Shown here one piece after another: positions 45,117-53,484 of a DNA stretch of 64,000 nucleotides (the stretch's first letter is position 1; each line of letters starts with the position of its first letter). Under the pieces are notes generated by a model, which worked only from the letters and a program-made list of their open reading frames with translations, was not told where the DNA came from and did not search any database. Source of the stretch: Mycobacterium saskatchewanense (GTDB taxonomy: Bacteria; Actinomycetota; Actinomycetes; Mycobacteriales; Mycobacteriaceae); contig NZ_AP022573.1 of NCBI RefSeq assembly GCF_010729105.1, positions 1,302,001 through 1,366,000 on the forward strand, read 5' to 3'. The translations under genes and the position numbers were made by a program.

Positions 45117-46166
45117 TCAACCGTCGGCGGTGACGGGTTGAGACAGAGCGGCCGTCGAATCTTCGGCGGCGGCATCCGTACCGGGCACCGCCGATCCGCG
45201 GCGGGACCGCACCAGTCGCCGGCGCAGGAAGTCGACCGAGGCCGCCACGATCAGGACGACACCCACCACCACGTTCTTGTAATCCTCGTTGATGCCGCTG
45301 ATCTCAAGCCCGTTGCGCAGCACGGCGATGAGCAGCACACCCCATAGGGTGCGCACGATCGATCCGCGGCCCCCGCTGAGGCTGGTACCGCCGACGACGA
45401 CGGCGGCGATCGCCTCCAGCGCCAGAGTGGCGTTGGCATTGGGCTGGCCCGACTGGACACGAATGAGGAGCGCGATCCCGGCCAGCCCCGCGGCCAGACC
45501 GGAGATCAGGAAGACCAACATCGTGATCCGACCGACGGCGATCCCCGACAGCCGGGCGGCTTCCCGGTTCCCACCGACCGCGATCACCTGATACCCGAAT
45601 ACCGTTTGGCGCTGCACCCAATGCAGCACCAGGAACACCATCACCGCGATCCACACCACGACGGGCAGATCCGCCACGCGCAGCGTCGAGACTTCCGAGA
45701 ACGCGGCCGGCAGCCCCGTGACGACTCCCCCATTTGTGAGGGCGAGCGCGACCGCGGACGCGATGATCATGGTGCCCAGGGTTGCGATGAACGATGGCAC
45801 CTCAAGCAGCGTGACGACGACGCCGTTGACCGACCCGATCAAGAGCCCCAGGAGCAGGCACACGGTGACCCCGAGAACGGCGGAGCCGGTCCGAACGATG
45901 ACCGTTGCCCCGACGACACTGATCAGCGCCGAGGCGGTACCCACCGACAGGTCGAGCTGTCCGGCGATGATGACGAAGGTCATGGCGAACGACACGATCG
46001 CCAAAATCGATGCCTGCGTAAGGACATTGGTGATGTTGACCGGGGAGAGGAACGCCGAATTCGTCGATCCCAGGTAGGTCACCAACGCAACCAGCACGAC
46101 GGGCACGAAGGCCCTGTCGAGAATGTCGTCCAAGGCGAGTGCCCGATTTGTTGGTAACGCGCTCAT
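45117..46166 (-). CDS. ribose-type ABC transporter permease
   Basis: 349 aa with about ten hydrophobic segments, RbsC-like. The typical SFAMTFVIIAGQLDLSVGTASAL and VVGGTSLSGGRGSI motifs are present, the latter being the coupling region for the ATPase. Its start overlaps the ATPase stop (ATGA). The C-terminal tail is Ala/Ser-rich. It forms the membrane channel of the importer with the genes on both sides. Confidence 0.92.
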   Translation of the reverse strand: MSALPTNRALALDDILDRAFVPVVLVALVTYLGSTNSAFLSPVNITNVLTQASILAIVSFAMTFVIIAGQLDLSVGTASALISVVGATVIVRTGSAVLGVTVCLLLGLLIGSVNGVVVTLLEVPSFIATLGTMIIASAVALALTNGGVVTGLPAAFSEVSTLRVADLPVVVWIAVMVFLVLHWVQRQTVFGYQVIAVGGNREAARLSGIAVGRITMLVFLISGLAAGLAGIALLIRVQSGQPNANATLALEAIAAVVVGGTSLSGGRGSIVRTLWGVLLIAVLRNGLEISGINEDYKNVVVGVVLIVAASVDFLRRRLVRSRRGSAVPGTDAAAEDSTAALSQPVTADG

Positions 46167-47707
46167 CGATGTGTCCCTTCGGTCACCACGCCGACGACTC
46201 GCGCGGCCAGATCACGCTCGTCGAGTTCGGATGCGGGCCACAGCTCGGCGAGATGGCCGTGGCGGAAGACGGCGATCCGGTCGGCGAGGGCGAGCACCTC
46301 GGCCAAATCGGTGGAGTACAGCAGCACCGCGTTGCCCTTGTCGGCGAAATCGCCGAGCAAGTCGTGTATTTGGGCGCGGCCACCGATGTCGACGCCCTGG
46401 GTCGGTTCCTCGATCGCCATCACCCGCACCTCGGAGGCCAGCAGCTTGGCGATCATGACCTTCTGCTGGTTGCCGCCCGACAGGGTGGCGACGGGGACGT
46501 CGGGGGCGGCCATTCGGATGCCGAGCAGGTCCCGGTAGTGTTCCGCGCGACGGAGCAGGCGCTGCCGCGAAAGCCAGCCGTAACGGGAGACCCGCCCGAA
46601 CGACGCCAGCGAGACGTTGAACGCGCACGACTGCCCCACCACGAGGCCACGGCCTTTGCGATCTTCGGGGATCAATCCCACGCCGTGCCGGTGGGCGTCT
46701 CGTACATTGCTGATCCGCACGGGCTTTCCCCCGAGCCGGCACGTCCCGGGCAGCGGGACGTCACCGGCGAGCATGGCGACGAGCGCCTCCGCGCCCGAGC
46801 CCGGCAGACCCGTCACCGCGAGGATCTCGCCCGCGTGGACGTCGAGGTCGACACCACCGCGGGTGTTACCGACCCGGACTCCGCGCAACGCCACCAGCAC
46901 GTCGGAGCCGGCGCGCGAGGAGCGACGCGGCGCCGATTGTGCCGACCGGTCGCCGATCATCATCGTCGCCAGTTCCCTGGTCGTCAGGCCCACCGCCGGC
47001 CGCCGGGCTACCCGCGCGCCGTCACGTAACACGGTGATTCCGTCGGCCGTCGCGACCACCTCGTCGAGGCGGTGTGAAACGAACGCCAGGCCCAGCCCCC
47101 GGTCGCGCAGCGTCCGCATCATCCGCAGAACCCGTTTCGCCGCAGCGGGTTCCATGGCTGCGGTCGGTTCATCCAGGATCAGGAACCGCGGGTTGAACAG
47201 CATCGCGCGGGCAATCTCGACGAACTTGCGCTCGGCGGGCCCCAGCGCCCGGACGGTGATGCGCGGGTCAAGATCGACCTGCAACGCATCGAACGCCCGG
47301 AGCACCCGGTCGCGCCATCGAACGTGGTCCACGGCACCGAGCGCCTTCGCGCTGCGCGGGGGACGACGCGCTCCCGCCAACAGGTTGTGTTCCACCGACA
47401 TGTCGGGAAACAGGTTGTAGTTCTGGTGAACAACGGCGACACCCGCGGCATGCGCGTCCTGCGGCGACGACCACGACACCGGGTTGCCGTCGAGGTACAG
47501 GGTTCCGCCGGTGGGCCGCATCGCGCCGGTGAGCACCTTGATCAGCGTGGACTTGCCTGATCCGTTCTCCCCGATCAGGGCTTCGATCTGGCCGGTCGTG
47601 AGCTGAAAGTCGACGCCGCGCAGCACCTGCACGCCCGAATAAGCCTGGGTCAGATCCCGGACACCGAACCGGTTCGCGGTGGCGGGCTCGGTTCGCGGAC
47701 CGCTCAT
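46163..47707 (-). CDS. ribose-type ABC transporter ATP-binding protein (two ATPase domains)
   Basis: 514 aa, RbsA/MglA type. The first domain has Walker A GENGSGKST, and its signature is altered to LGPAERKFVEIARAM. Walker B is FLILDEPTAAM. The second domain has a degenerate Walker A (GLPGSGAEALV), as usual in this family, with the proper signature LSGGNQQKV. It overlaps the permease start and the amidohydrolase stop by 4 bp each, so these genes are translated together. Confidence 0.93.
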   Translation of the reverse strand: MSGPRTEPATANRFGVRDLTQAYSGVQVLRGVDFQLTTGQIEALIGENGSGKSTLIKVLTGAMRPTGGTLYLDGNPVSWSSPQDAHAAGVAVVHQNYNLFPDMSVEHNLLAGARRPPRSAKALGAVDHVRWRDRVLRAFDALQVDLDPRITVRALGPAERKFVEIARAMLFNPRFLILDEPTAAMEPAAAKRVLRMMRTLRDRGLGLAFVSHRLDEVVATADGITVLRDGARVARRPAVGLTTRELATMMIGDRSAQSAPRRSSRAGSDVLVALRGVRVGNTRGGVDLDVHAGEILAVTGLPGSGAEALVAMLAGDVPLPGTCRLGGKPVRISNVRDAHRHGVGLIPEDRKGRGLVVGQSCAFNVSLASFGRVSRYGWLSRQRLLRRAEHYRDLLGIRMAAPDVPVATLSGGNQQKVMIAKLLASEVRVMAIEEPTQGVDIGGRAQIHDLLGDFADKGNAVLLYSTDLAEVLALADRIAVFRHGHLAELWPASELDERDLAARVVGVVTEGTHR

Positions 47708-49146
47708 TCCGCCGCCGGCCCGATCGCTTGGGCGGCGGCCTTGCCATACTTGCGGACGTCGTTGACGACGTCGGCGCGCATGTCCTTGGGCCAGTCGAGC
47801 TGCGTCTTGGGCAACTCGCCACCTTCGAAGACCCGTTCGTAGGTCAACAGTTCCCAGCCGTATTCGTGTGGCAGATAGTTGTTGCGGATGAACCGGGTCC
47901 GGATGTCCTCCGGGAAAGTCTGCACAACGCCATTGAGCACAACGTGTGTGATCTTGCCCGGCGTGTAGAGCACGCGGATGTCGGCGAGCGGGTCCCCGTC
48001 GACGACGAGGATGTCGGCGAGCTTGCCCTCCGCCAGCACCCCGACGTCGCCGGGCAGGTTGACCGCGTTGGCTCCGTGCTTGGTGCCCGCCTGGATCGCC
48101 TCGACCGCCGGCATACCCGTGTACAACATCAGGATCTCGAGTTCGCGCGCGTGAAACTGGCCGTAAGGAACGGTGGCGAAGCCGCTGTCGGTCCCCATCG
48201 CGAACTTCACTCCCCCGCGATAGGCGCGGTGCAGGCTGTCCATGGTGGCCTCGTTCATCCGCGCGGTCGCGTCGACAATAGACCTTCGGTGCCCGGATAT
48301 CTCGGCAAACTCGACGATGTGATGCATGAACAGTTGCGTTGGGGCGAGCGGAATTCCGCTTTCCGCAAGCGCTTCGATCGTCGGGTCGTCGAGGTAGTTG
48401 CCGTGCATGATGTGGTCGAAGCCGGCTGCCACCGCCGCACGCACCTCCGCGGCGCCGCGGGCATGGATGGTGATCTTCTTGCCCAGCTGGTGGGCCAGAT
48501 CGGCGCAGACCTTCATCTCGTCGTTGGTGAAAGCCTGGAAGTCGCCGTAGGGACTGTCGGCCAGTTTGATCAGGTCCACCCCGGCTTTGACCTGCCGGCG
48601 GATCTCGTCGACCATCTCCGCGGCAGTGTTGGTCAGCTTGCCAATGCTGGACTCCGGGTTTCCCGTGGCGTCGGGAAACCAGTCGGTCAGGCCGTTGCTC
48701 GTGGTCAGATACCTACCGGCGGTCGTCATGCGGGGCCCGTGCACCAGCCCCTGCCGGATCCCCTCGCGCAGCCCGACGCCGATGAAGTAGCTGCCGCCGG
48801 GCTGGGAGATACTGGTGACGCCCGCGGCCAGGACCTTCTCCACGTTCGCCGCCGCGATCAACGTCCGCAACTCGGGTGGCGTGTAGATAGAGATCTCTTC
48901 CTCGGTGCGTGCGAGCCCATAGGTCATGTGGCAGTGGATGTCGATGAGCCCCGGCATCACCGTCTTGCCGGTCGCATCGATGACCGCCATGTTGGCGCCG
49001 CGCGGAATGTCGGTTTCGGGGTCGATGCTGCCCATCTTCGCGATGCGCGCGTTGTGCACCAGCACCGCGCAGTTGGTCAGCGGCGGGCTGGCATCACCGT
49101 CGACGACGGTGCCGTTTTCGATCAACAGCCAGGTGTCAGCGATCAC
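47704..49146 (-). CDS. metal-dependent amidohydrolase
   Basis: 480 aa, start GTG. Amidohydrolase barrel of the imidazolonepropionase/prolidase-like group: first metal motif GLIDIHCHM, bridging Lys in VDLIKLADSP, His in KITIHARG and DHIMHG, and Asp in FAMGTDSG. It would cleave an amide, lactam or cyclic substrate. Most such enzymes are ~400-430 aa; the extra C-terminal ~55 residues are unusual. The tight overlap with transporter and hydrolase genes suggests it acts on the imported compound. Confidence 0.87.
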   Translation of the reverse strand: MIADTWLLIENGTVVDGDASPPLTNCAVLVHNARIAKMGSIDPETDIPRGANMAVIDATGKTVMPGLIDIHCHMTYGLARTEEEISIYTPPELRTLIAAANVEKVLAAGVTSISQPGGSYFIGVGLREGIRQGLVHGPRMTTAGRYLTTSNGLTDWFPDATGNPESSIGKLTNTAAEMVDEIRRQVKAGVDLIKLADSPYGDFQAFTNDEMKVCADLAHQLGKKITIHARGAAEVRAAVAAGFDHIMHGNYLDDPTIEALAESGIPLAPTQLFMHHIVEFAEISGHRRSIVDATARMNEATMDSLHRAYRGGVKFAMGTDSGFATVPYGQFHARELEILMLYTGMPAVEAIQAGTKHGANAVNLPGDVGVLAEGKLADILVVDGDPLADIRVLYTPGKITHVVLNGVVQTFPEDIRTRFIRNNYLPHEYGWELLTYERVFEGGELPKTQLDWPKDMRADVVNDVRKYGKAAAQAIGPAAE

Positions 49147-50015
49147 GCACCCCCGGTGGTCCTTACCGCTGCCGCAGCGAAGAATTCGCGCAGGACGGTG
49201 ACGAAGGCGTCGGGGTTCTCGAAGTACGGTGCGTGCCCGCAGCCCGGTATCACGCGCAGCACCGACCCGGGTAGCTCCTCGTGGGCCGCCAAGCCCATCG
49301 GCAGCGGCGTCCAGCGGTCGTTCTCGCCCCAGACGATCAGCGTGGGCAGCCCGGGACGCTCGAGGAGGAGTCGCTCGCCCTGTCGGTCGTCGTTAGCCTC
49401 GGCGTTCAGCGCGGCGGCCGCCGTCATCAGCGCGTCGCGCGCTCCCTGCGACGAGTTGATCATCGATTCTTCACGGACCCACGCATCGGTGACCGCCGCG
49501 GGGTCGGATACCAGGAATTCGAGCTTGCGGCGCACCGCCTCGACGCTGCCGTCCGCGACGTTCCCGGGGGCCACCTTGTCTTCCTCGGCCAGCTTCGAGA
49601 TTCCCATGGTTCCGATCAGCACCAGGTTGGACACCAGGTCGGGGCGGTCGCAGGCCAGCCTGGCGGCCACGTGACCACCGAGCGAGGTGCCGGCAACGGT
49701 CACATTGGCCAGCCCGAGCGTGTCCAGCACCGCGGCGACGAATTCGGCGAATCCGCGGGCCCGATAGTCGATTTCGGGTCGCTTGTCGGCAAATCCGTGG
49801 CCCGGAAAGTCGATGACGTAGACGTGGAATCCGGCTCTCACCAAGCCCGGAACCACCGGGATGAAGCGGTCGGCGCGCGATCCGACGCCGTGCAGGCACA
49901 CTAACGGGTGTGTTCCGTCGAGGGATTCGACGACACGAGTCCGGATCCCGGCCGCAGTGACGGGATAGGAGATCACCTGGTCGCGGCCGTGGGTGAACGG
50001 TAGGCCGGGGCTCAT
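49143..50015 (-). CDS. alpha/beta hydrolase (meta-cleavage-product-hydrolase-like)
   Basis: 290 aa. The oxyanion segment is LHGVGSRADRF, the nucleophile elbow is AGTSLGGHVAAR, the acid lies in VWGENDRWTP, and the His is in PGCGHAPYFENPDAF. The C-terminal pattern resembles enzymes that hydrolyse C-C bonds of ring-cleavage products, but general esterases look alike. Overlaps of 4 bp on both sides place it firmly in the nine-gene operon. Confidence 0.88.
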   Translation of the reverse strand: MSPGLPFTHGRDQVISYPVTAAGIRTRVVESLDGTHPLVCLHGVGSRADRFIPVVPGLVRAGFHVYVIDFPGHGFADKRPEIDYRARGFAEFVAAVLDTLGLANVTVAGTSLGGHVAARLACDRPDLVSNLVLIGTMGISKLAEEDKVAPGNVADGSVEAVRRKLEFLVSDPAAVTDAWVREESMINSSQGARDALMTAAAALNAEANDDRQGERLLLERPGLPTLIVWGENDRWTPLPMGLAAHEELPGSVLRVIPGCGHAPYFENPDAFVTVLREFFAAAAVRTTGGA

Positions 50016-50404
50016 AACACGAGGTCCCGGGTGCGCGCCAATGCTTCGATCTCGACCACGAACCGCTCTTCGACGAGGCCGGCAACGACCAGGAGCGTGT
50101 TCGGTGGGTACACCCCGCCGGGGTAGATTCGCTTGAACACCTCCTTGCGGGTGGCCATGAACGCCGGAATGGTCTGCCGGCCGACGACGTAGGTGGTGAA
50201 CTTGATGACGTCGCCGAAGTCGAGCCCGGCGGCGCCCAGCGCCCTGCCGACGTTGTCGAAGGCACCGCGCACTTGATCCTCGGGGCTGGTGCCGTCGGTG
50301 CCGAACTGGCCGGCCACGGCAACCAGCCCACCGGCGATGGACACCGGTGAGTAATCTCCGAACTTGCCCAGGCCTTCAACCGTGGGAACGTAAGTTACTG
50401 CCAT
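50012..50404 (-). CDS. RidA (YjgF/YER057c/UK114) family protein
   Basis: 130 aa. The family signature is seen in VAVAGQFGTDGTSPEDQVRGAFDNV and YPPNTLLVVAGLVEERFVVEIEALA. RidA proteins hydrolyse enamines and imines; catabolic relatives include 2-aminomuconate deaminase. Its presence suggests an imine or enamine intermediate, hence a nitrogen-containing substrate, in this pathway. The usual catalytic Arg of RidA near the end of this motif appears replaced, so deaminase activity is not assured. Confidence 0.85.
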   Translation of the reverse strand: MAVTYVPTVEGLGKFGDYSPVSIAGGLVAVAGQFGTDGTSPEDQVRGAFDNVGRALGAAGLDFGDVIKFTTYVVGRQTIPAFMATRKEVFKRIYPGGVYPPNTLLVVAGLVEERFVVEIEALARTRDLVL

Positions 50405-50437
50405 CGTCTCTTGCTCCTTCTTCCAGATGTTTCCGGG

Positions 50438-51133
50438 CTACGGGCACTCGCTCGACAGGGCGGGTGACACCTGCTGCACGGTCGAGCGCAGATGGTTTCG
50501 GATCGCCGTTTCCATGGCGTCGCCGTCGCGGACCCGCAATGCGGCCAGCATCATGTGGTGCTCGTGGAGGGCGCTGTCTGCGGGCGGTCTGCTCGATACC
50601 AGGATGCGCACGTAGAACTTCGAGCGTTCGGCGAGTGCGCCGATCATGTTGAGCAGCTCCTTGTTCGGGCAGGGCTCGTAGAGGCGGGTGTGGAATTGCT
50701 GATTCAGCGCGGCCCACAGCACGGGATCAGTGACCTCGGCCATCCGGTTGTTGAGGGCGGCGATGTCGTCGACGTGTTCGGTGCGTGCCGCCGCGACGGC
50801 GAGGCGCCCGGCGAGCACCTCGAGTTGCTCACGGATCTGGTAGAGGTCGAGCAGCTGCTGCGGCGTGGGCCTGGACACCATCGCCCCGCGGCGGGGGTCG
50901 AGGGTCACCAGTCCCTCACTGGCCAAGGCGTGCAAAGCTTCCCGTAGCGGCGTGCGGCTCACATTCAGCCGGGCGGCTAGTTCGTCCTGCCGCAGCGGGA
51001 CATCGGGTGGCAGGCTACCGCCGATGATGAGGTCGCGCAGGGCGTCGCGCACGGCGTCGCGCACGGTGCCGCTGCGGGTTATCGGCGCGATGCCCGTCCC
51101 GCCCTGTCGGTCGATGGAGACGGTCGCCGACAC
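50438..51133 (-). CDS. GntR-family regulator (FCD/FadR subgroup)
   Basis: 231 aa, start GTG. The N-terminal winged helix has LRQDELAARLNVSRTPLREALHALASEGLV (about residues 45-75). The C-terminal FCD domain has DLYQIREQLE, NQQFHTRLYE and EHHMMLAAL, which supply the typical metal-binding acidic and His residues. It lies inside the operon, between the FAH and RidA genes. It probably binds the GTATAC-centred palindrome upstream of the operon and responds to a carboxylate intermediate. Confidence 0.9.
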   Translation of the reverse strand: MSATVSIDRQGGTGIAPITRSGTVRDAVRDALRDLIIGGSLPPDVPLRQDELAARLNVSRTPLREALHALASEGLVTLDPRRGAMVSRPTPQQLLDLYQIREQLEVLAGRLAVAAARTEHVDDIAALNNRMAEVTDPVLWAALNQQFHTRLYEPCPNKELLNMIGALAERSKFYVRILVSSRPPADSALHEHHMMLAALRVRDGDAMETAIRNHLRSTVQQVSPALSSECP

Positions 51134-52015
51134 CTACTGCTCCCCCGCCACGGTGTTGGTGAGAGTCCCGAGCCCCGTGATCGATACGTCGACCACGTCA
51201 CCTGGACGCAGGAACCGCGGCGGGTCGAATCCGATGCCGACTCCGGGGGGCGTGCCGGTGGCGATGATGTCGCCCGGCAACAGCGTCATGCCGGCGCTGA
51301 TCGTGGCGATGAGTTCGGGCAAATCGAAGATCAGGTCGGTCGTCTTCGCGCTCTGTCGCAGCTCCCCATTCACCCGGCTCTCGACGAGCAGTTCGCGGTG
51401 GTCTATCTCGTCGGCGGTCACGGCGAACGGGCCCATCGGGCACAGCCCGTCGAGGGACTTGCCGAGGAACCACTGCCGGTGATCGTGCTGTCGGTCGCGG
51501 GCGGTGACGTCGTTGATGATGGTGTAGCCCCAGACATGGGACATGGCGTCATCGGCGCTGATATCGGCACCGCCCGCGCCGATGATCACCGCGAGTTCCG
51601 CTTCGTAATCCAGGGATTGGGTGAGGGATCGGTGTGCGGGTATCGGATCTCCGGGACCGATGACCGAGCCGGGTGCCTTGGTGAACACCACCGGCCGGTC
51701 CGGCAGCCCGTCGCCCGGTGTCGCGTTGTAGCCGGACTTGTCGAACTCGTTGGTGTGCTCGACATAATTCAGGCCGACGCAGAGAATGTTGCGCCGGGGG
51801 GCCGGAATCGGGGCGACGAGGGTCACCTCGTCGAGTGGCAGCGCGCCCGCGCTGTCCAGTTGCCCCACGGGCTCGCCCTTGGCGATGTGCGAGAGCAACC
51901 CCACCGGCTCGCCGGTCCAGTCGACGGCGTCCCCGCCGGGCAACGGGATGACATCCGTTCCGCGCACTACTCCGGCGACAACGCCGGTCGGACCTGCGAA
52001 CGACACGTACTTCAC
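51134..52015 (-). CDS. fumarylacetoacetate-hydrolase-family protein
   Basis: 293 aa, start GTG. The FAH core begins NILCVGLNYVEHTNEF. Metal ligands lie in the LDYEAELAVIIG motif (two Glu) and in INDVTARD, and the end motif is GDIIATGTPPGVGIGF. Members hydrolyse C-C bonds of acylpyruvates or decarboxylate/hydrate 2-oxo acids from ring fission. It is the second gene of the operon, with the GntR start codon directly abutting its stop. Confidence 0.9.
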   Translation of the reverse strand: MKYVSFAGPTGVVAGVVRGTDVIPLPGGDAVDWTGEPVGLLSHIAKGEPVGQLDSAGALPLDEVTLVAPIPAPRRNILCVGLNYVEHTNEFDKSGYNATPGDGLPDRPVVFTKAPGSVIGPGDPIPAHRSLTQSLDYEAELAVIIGAGGADISADDAMSHVWGYTIINDVTARDRQHDHRQWFLGKSLDGLCPMGPFAVTADEIDHRELLVESRVNGELRQSAKTTDLIFDLPELIATISAGMTLLPGDIIATGTPPGVGIGFDPPRFLRPGDVVDVSITGLGTLTNTVAGEQ

Positions 52016-52070
52016 GGGTGGCGCCTCCTCATCGGTGTTTCAATCTCAGACATGTCCGGCCACCTCGTGA

Positions 52071-53207
52071 TCAGGCAACCGTGGCCCTGGCGCCCGCCGG
52101 GATGGTGCGGGCGCCTTTGTTCAACCCGTTCTGGAACAGCGGGGTTCGCGATACCGAACGCAACAGGCGTGCGCGCACTCCGTCGGCCCGTTCGGGGACC
52201 TTGGCCAACGCGAAACCGTAGAGGTAGGACCACCATTGGACGTGGTTGGTCAGCGCGCGGCATTCCTTCTCCCAGCGCCCGAGGGCTGCGGTGACATCGC
52301 GTTCGTTCTCGAGGATCATGGCGAGCGCCATCGCATTGATGAACGCGGTGTTGGCGGCCTGCCCGAGGTTCGGCGGCATGGCGTGGGCGGCGTCGCCGAT
52401 CACCGCGGCCCGGCCGTGATGCCAGCGCCGGCAGCGCACGTTGACCAGCCGGTCCCACCGGCTCGCCTCGGCGAAGCGCTCCACCAGGGGCGCCGCCTCG
52501 GGGAAGGCCGTCCGCCACAAGTCACGGTCCACCGGCATCCTGCTCGCCCGCTCGTCCGAAACCGGGGCACTGAGGAAGATGTAATCCTGACCGTCGGTGC
52601 ACGGGTTGTAGAGCAACCGGCGCCGTCCGTGCCAGTACTCGATGATGGTGTCCTCGGGATCGCCGTCCTTGCGGTCGATGAGCATTCGGATGCCGGCCTC
52701 GTGACCGAAATCCATCCAGGAGGTCGCCGAGATCGACTCGCGCAGTCTCGAATACGCGCCGTCGGCCGCGACCACGAGGTCGGCTTCATGCGTCGTTCCG
52801 TCGGCCAGCTGCAGGCACCCGTCCGCGGTCATGTCGACCACGGTCGAGGACGTCTTGATGTCCACTCCGAAGTGCACGGCCTGGGCGATCAGCGCCTCGT
52901 ACAGATCGGCGCGCGGCGGCAACAGTAGGCGATCGTGCGGGGTGGTGCGCCGTGACATCAGCACCCGGCCGTGCGGGTCCGCGATCCGCCACTCGGCGAT
53001 GGTGCGCGCCTTTTCCACCGCCCGGTCGTAGGCCCCCACGACCTCCAGCGCGCGTAACCCGCTTTCCCAGATCCAGATTCCCGCGCCGAACATCCGGAGT
53101 TCGGCGTTTCGCTCGTGCAGGCGCACACGCCAGCCGAGTTGGGCGAGGCGGGTGGCCAGCAGCAGCCCGGACAGCCCGGCGCCGGCGACCTCAGCGGTTC
53201 TGGGCAC
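52071..53207 (-). CDS. FAD-dependent aromatic-ring monooxygenase
   Basis: 378 aa, start GTG with GGGAGG just upstream. FAD motifs: GAGLSGLLLATRLAQLGW (GxGxxG), VVAADGAYSRLR (the DG motif) and GDAAHAMPPNLGQAANTAF (GD motif). This is the salicylate/3-hydroxybenzoate-hydroxylase type (class A). It would hydroxylate an aromatic or heterocyclic ring using NAD(P)H. It is the first gene of the nine-gene operon, after a near-perfect GntR-like operator, and is divergent from amt. Confidence 0.9.
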   Translation of the reverse strand: MPRTAEVAGAGLSGLLLATRLAQLGWRVRLHERNAELRMFGAGIWIWESGLRALEVVGAYDRAVEKARTIAEWRIADPHGRVLMSRRTTPHDRLLLPPRADLYEALIAQAVHFGVDIKTSSTVVDMTADGCLQLADGTTHEADLVVAADGAYSRLRESISATSWMDFGHEAGIRMLIDRKDGDPEDTIIEYWHGRRRLLYNPCTDGQDYIFLSAPVSDERASRMPVDRDLWRTAFPEAAPLVERFAEASRWDRLVNVRCRRWHHGRAAVIGDAAHAMPPNLGQAANTAFINAMALAMILENERDVTAALGRWEKECRALTNHVQWWSYLYGFALAKVPERADGVRARLLRSVSRTPLFQNGLNKGARTIPAGARATVA

Positions 53208-53242
53208 CCCGCCTCCCTCCCGCCCATGGGCGCGTGTGTCGT

Positions 53243-53264
53243 CGGATCCTGTATACGGGATCCG
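53243..53264. promoter_or_regulatory. GntR/FCD-type operator
   Basis: CGGATCC-N8-GGATCCG with the spacer TGTATACG. The whole 22-bp element is symmetric except for one position. A GTATAC centre is typical of FCD-type GntR sites. It lies 36 bp upstream of the monooxygenase start, so it is probably bound by the GntR protein at 50438-51133. Confidence 0.75.
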
Positions 53265-53414
53265 AAGATAGCGCCCGCACGCCGATCCGGCAACCGGAAC
53301 GCACTCGCGACCCAGGGCCCAGACATGGCCGCACAGAATGTCTTTCACTTTTGGCGACTGCCCAGCGGCGATCTCTGCGGCACGACTTAACACGGTCGCA
53401 ACGCGGGACGGCTG

Positions 53415-53450
53415 TCTACGTAACAGAAACATAGATTACTGTGAGTGAAC
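53415..53450 (+). promoter_or_regulatory. possible GlnR binding region upstream of amt
   Basis: Two AC-N9-AC elements in tandem: TCTAC-N6-GAAAC at 53415-53430 and ATTAC-N6-TGAAC at 53435-53450. GlnR boxes have the form gTnAC-N6-GaAAC. The first has a perfect second half; the others are degenerate. Position, 35-70 bp before amt, fits nitrogen control. Confidence 0.5.
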
Positions 53451-53484
53451 AGCCCGCGGGGGGCTGCCACTGCAGGAGGTGTCC

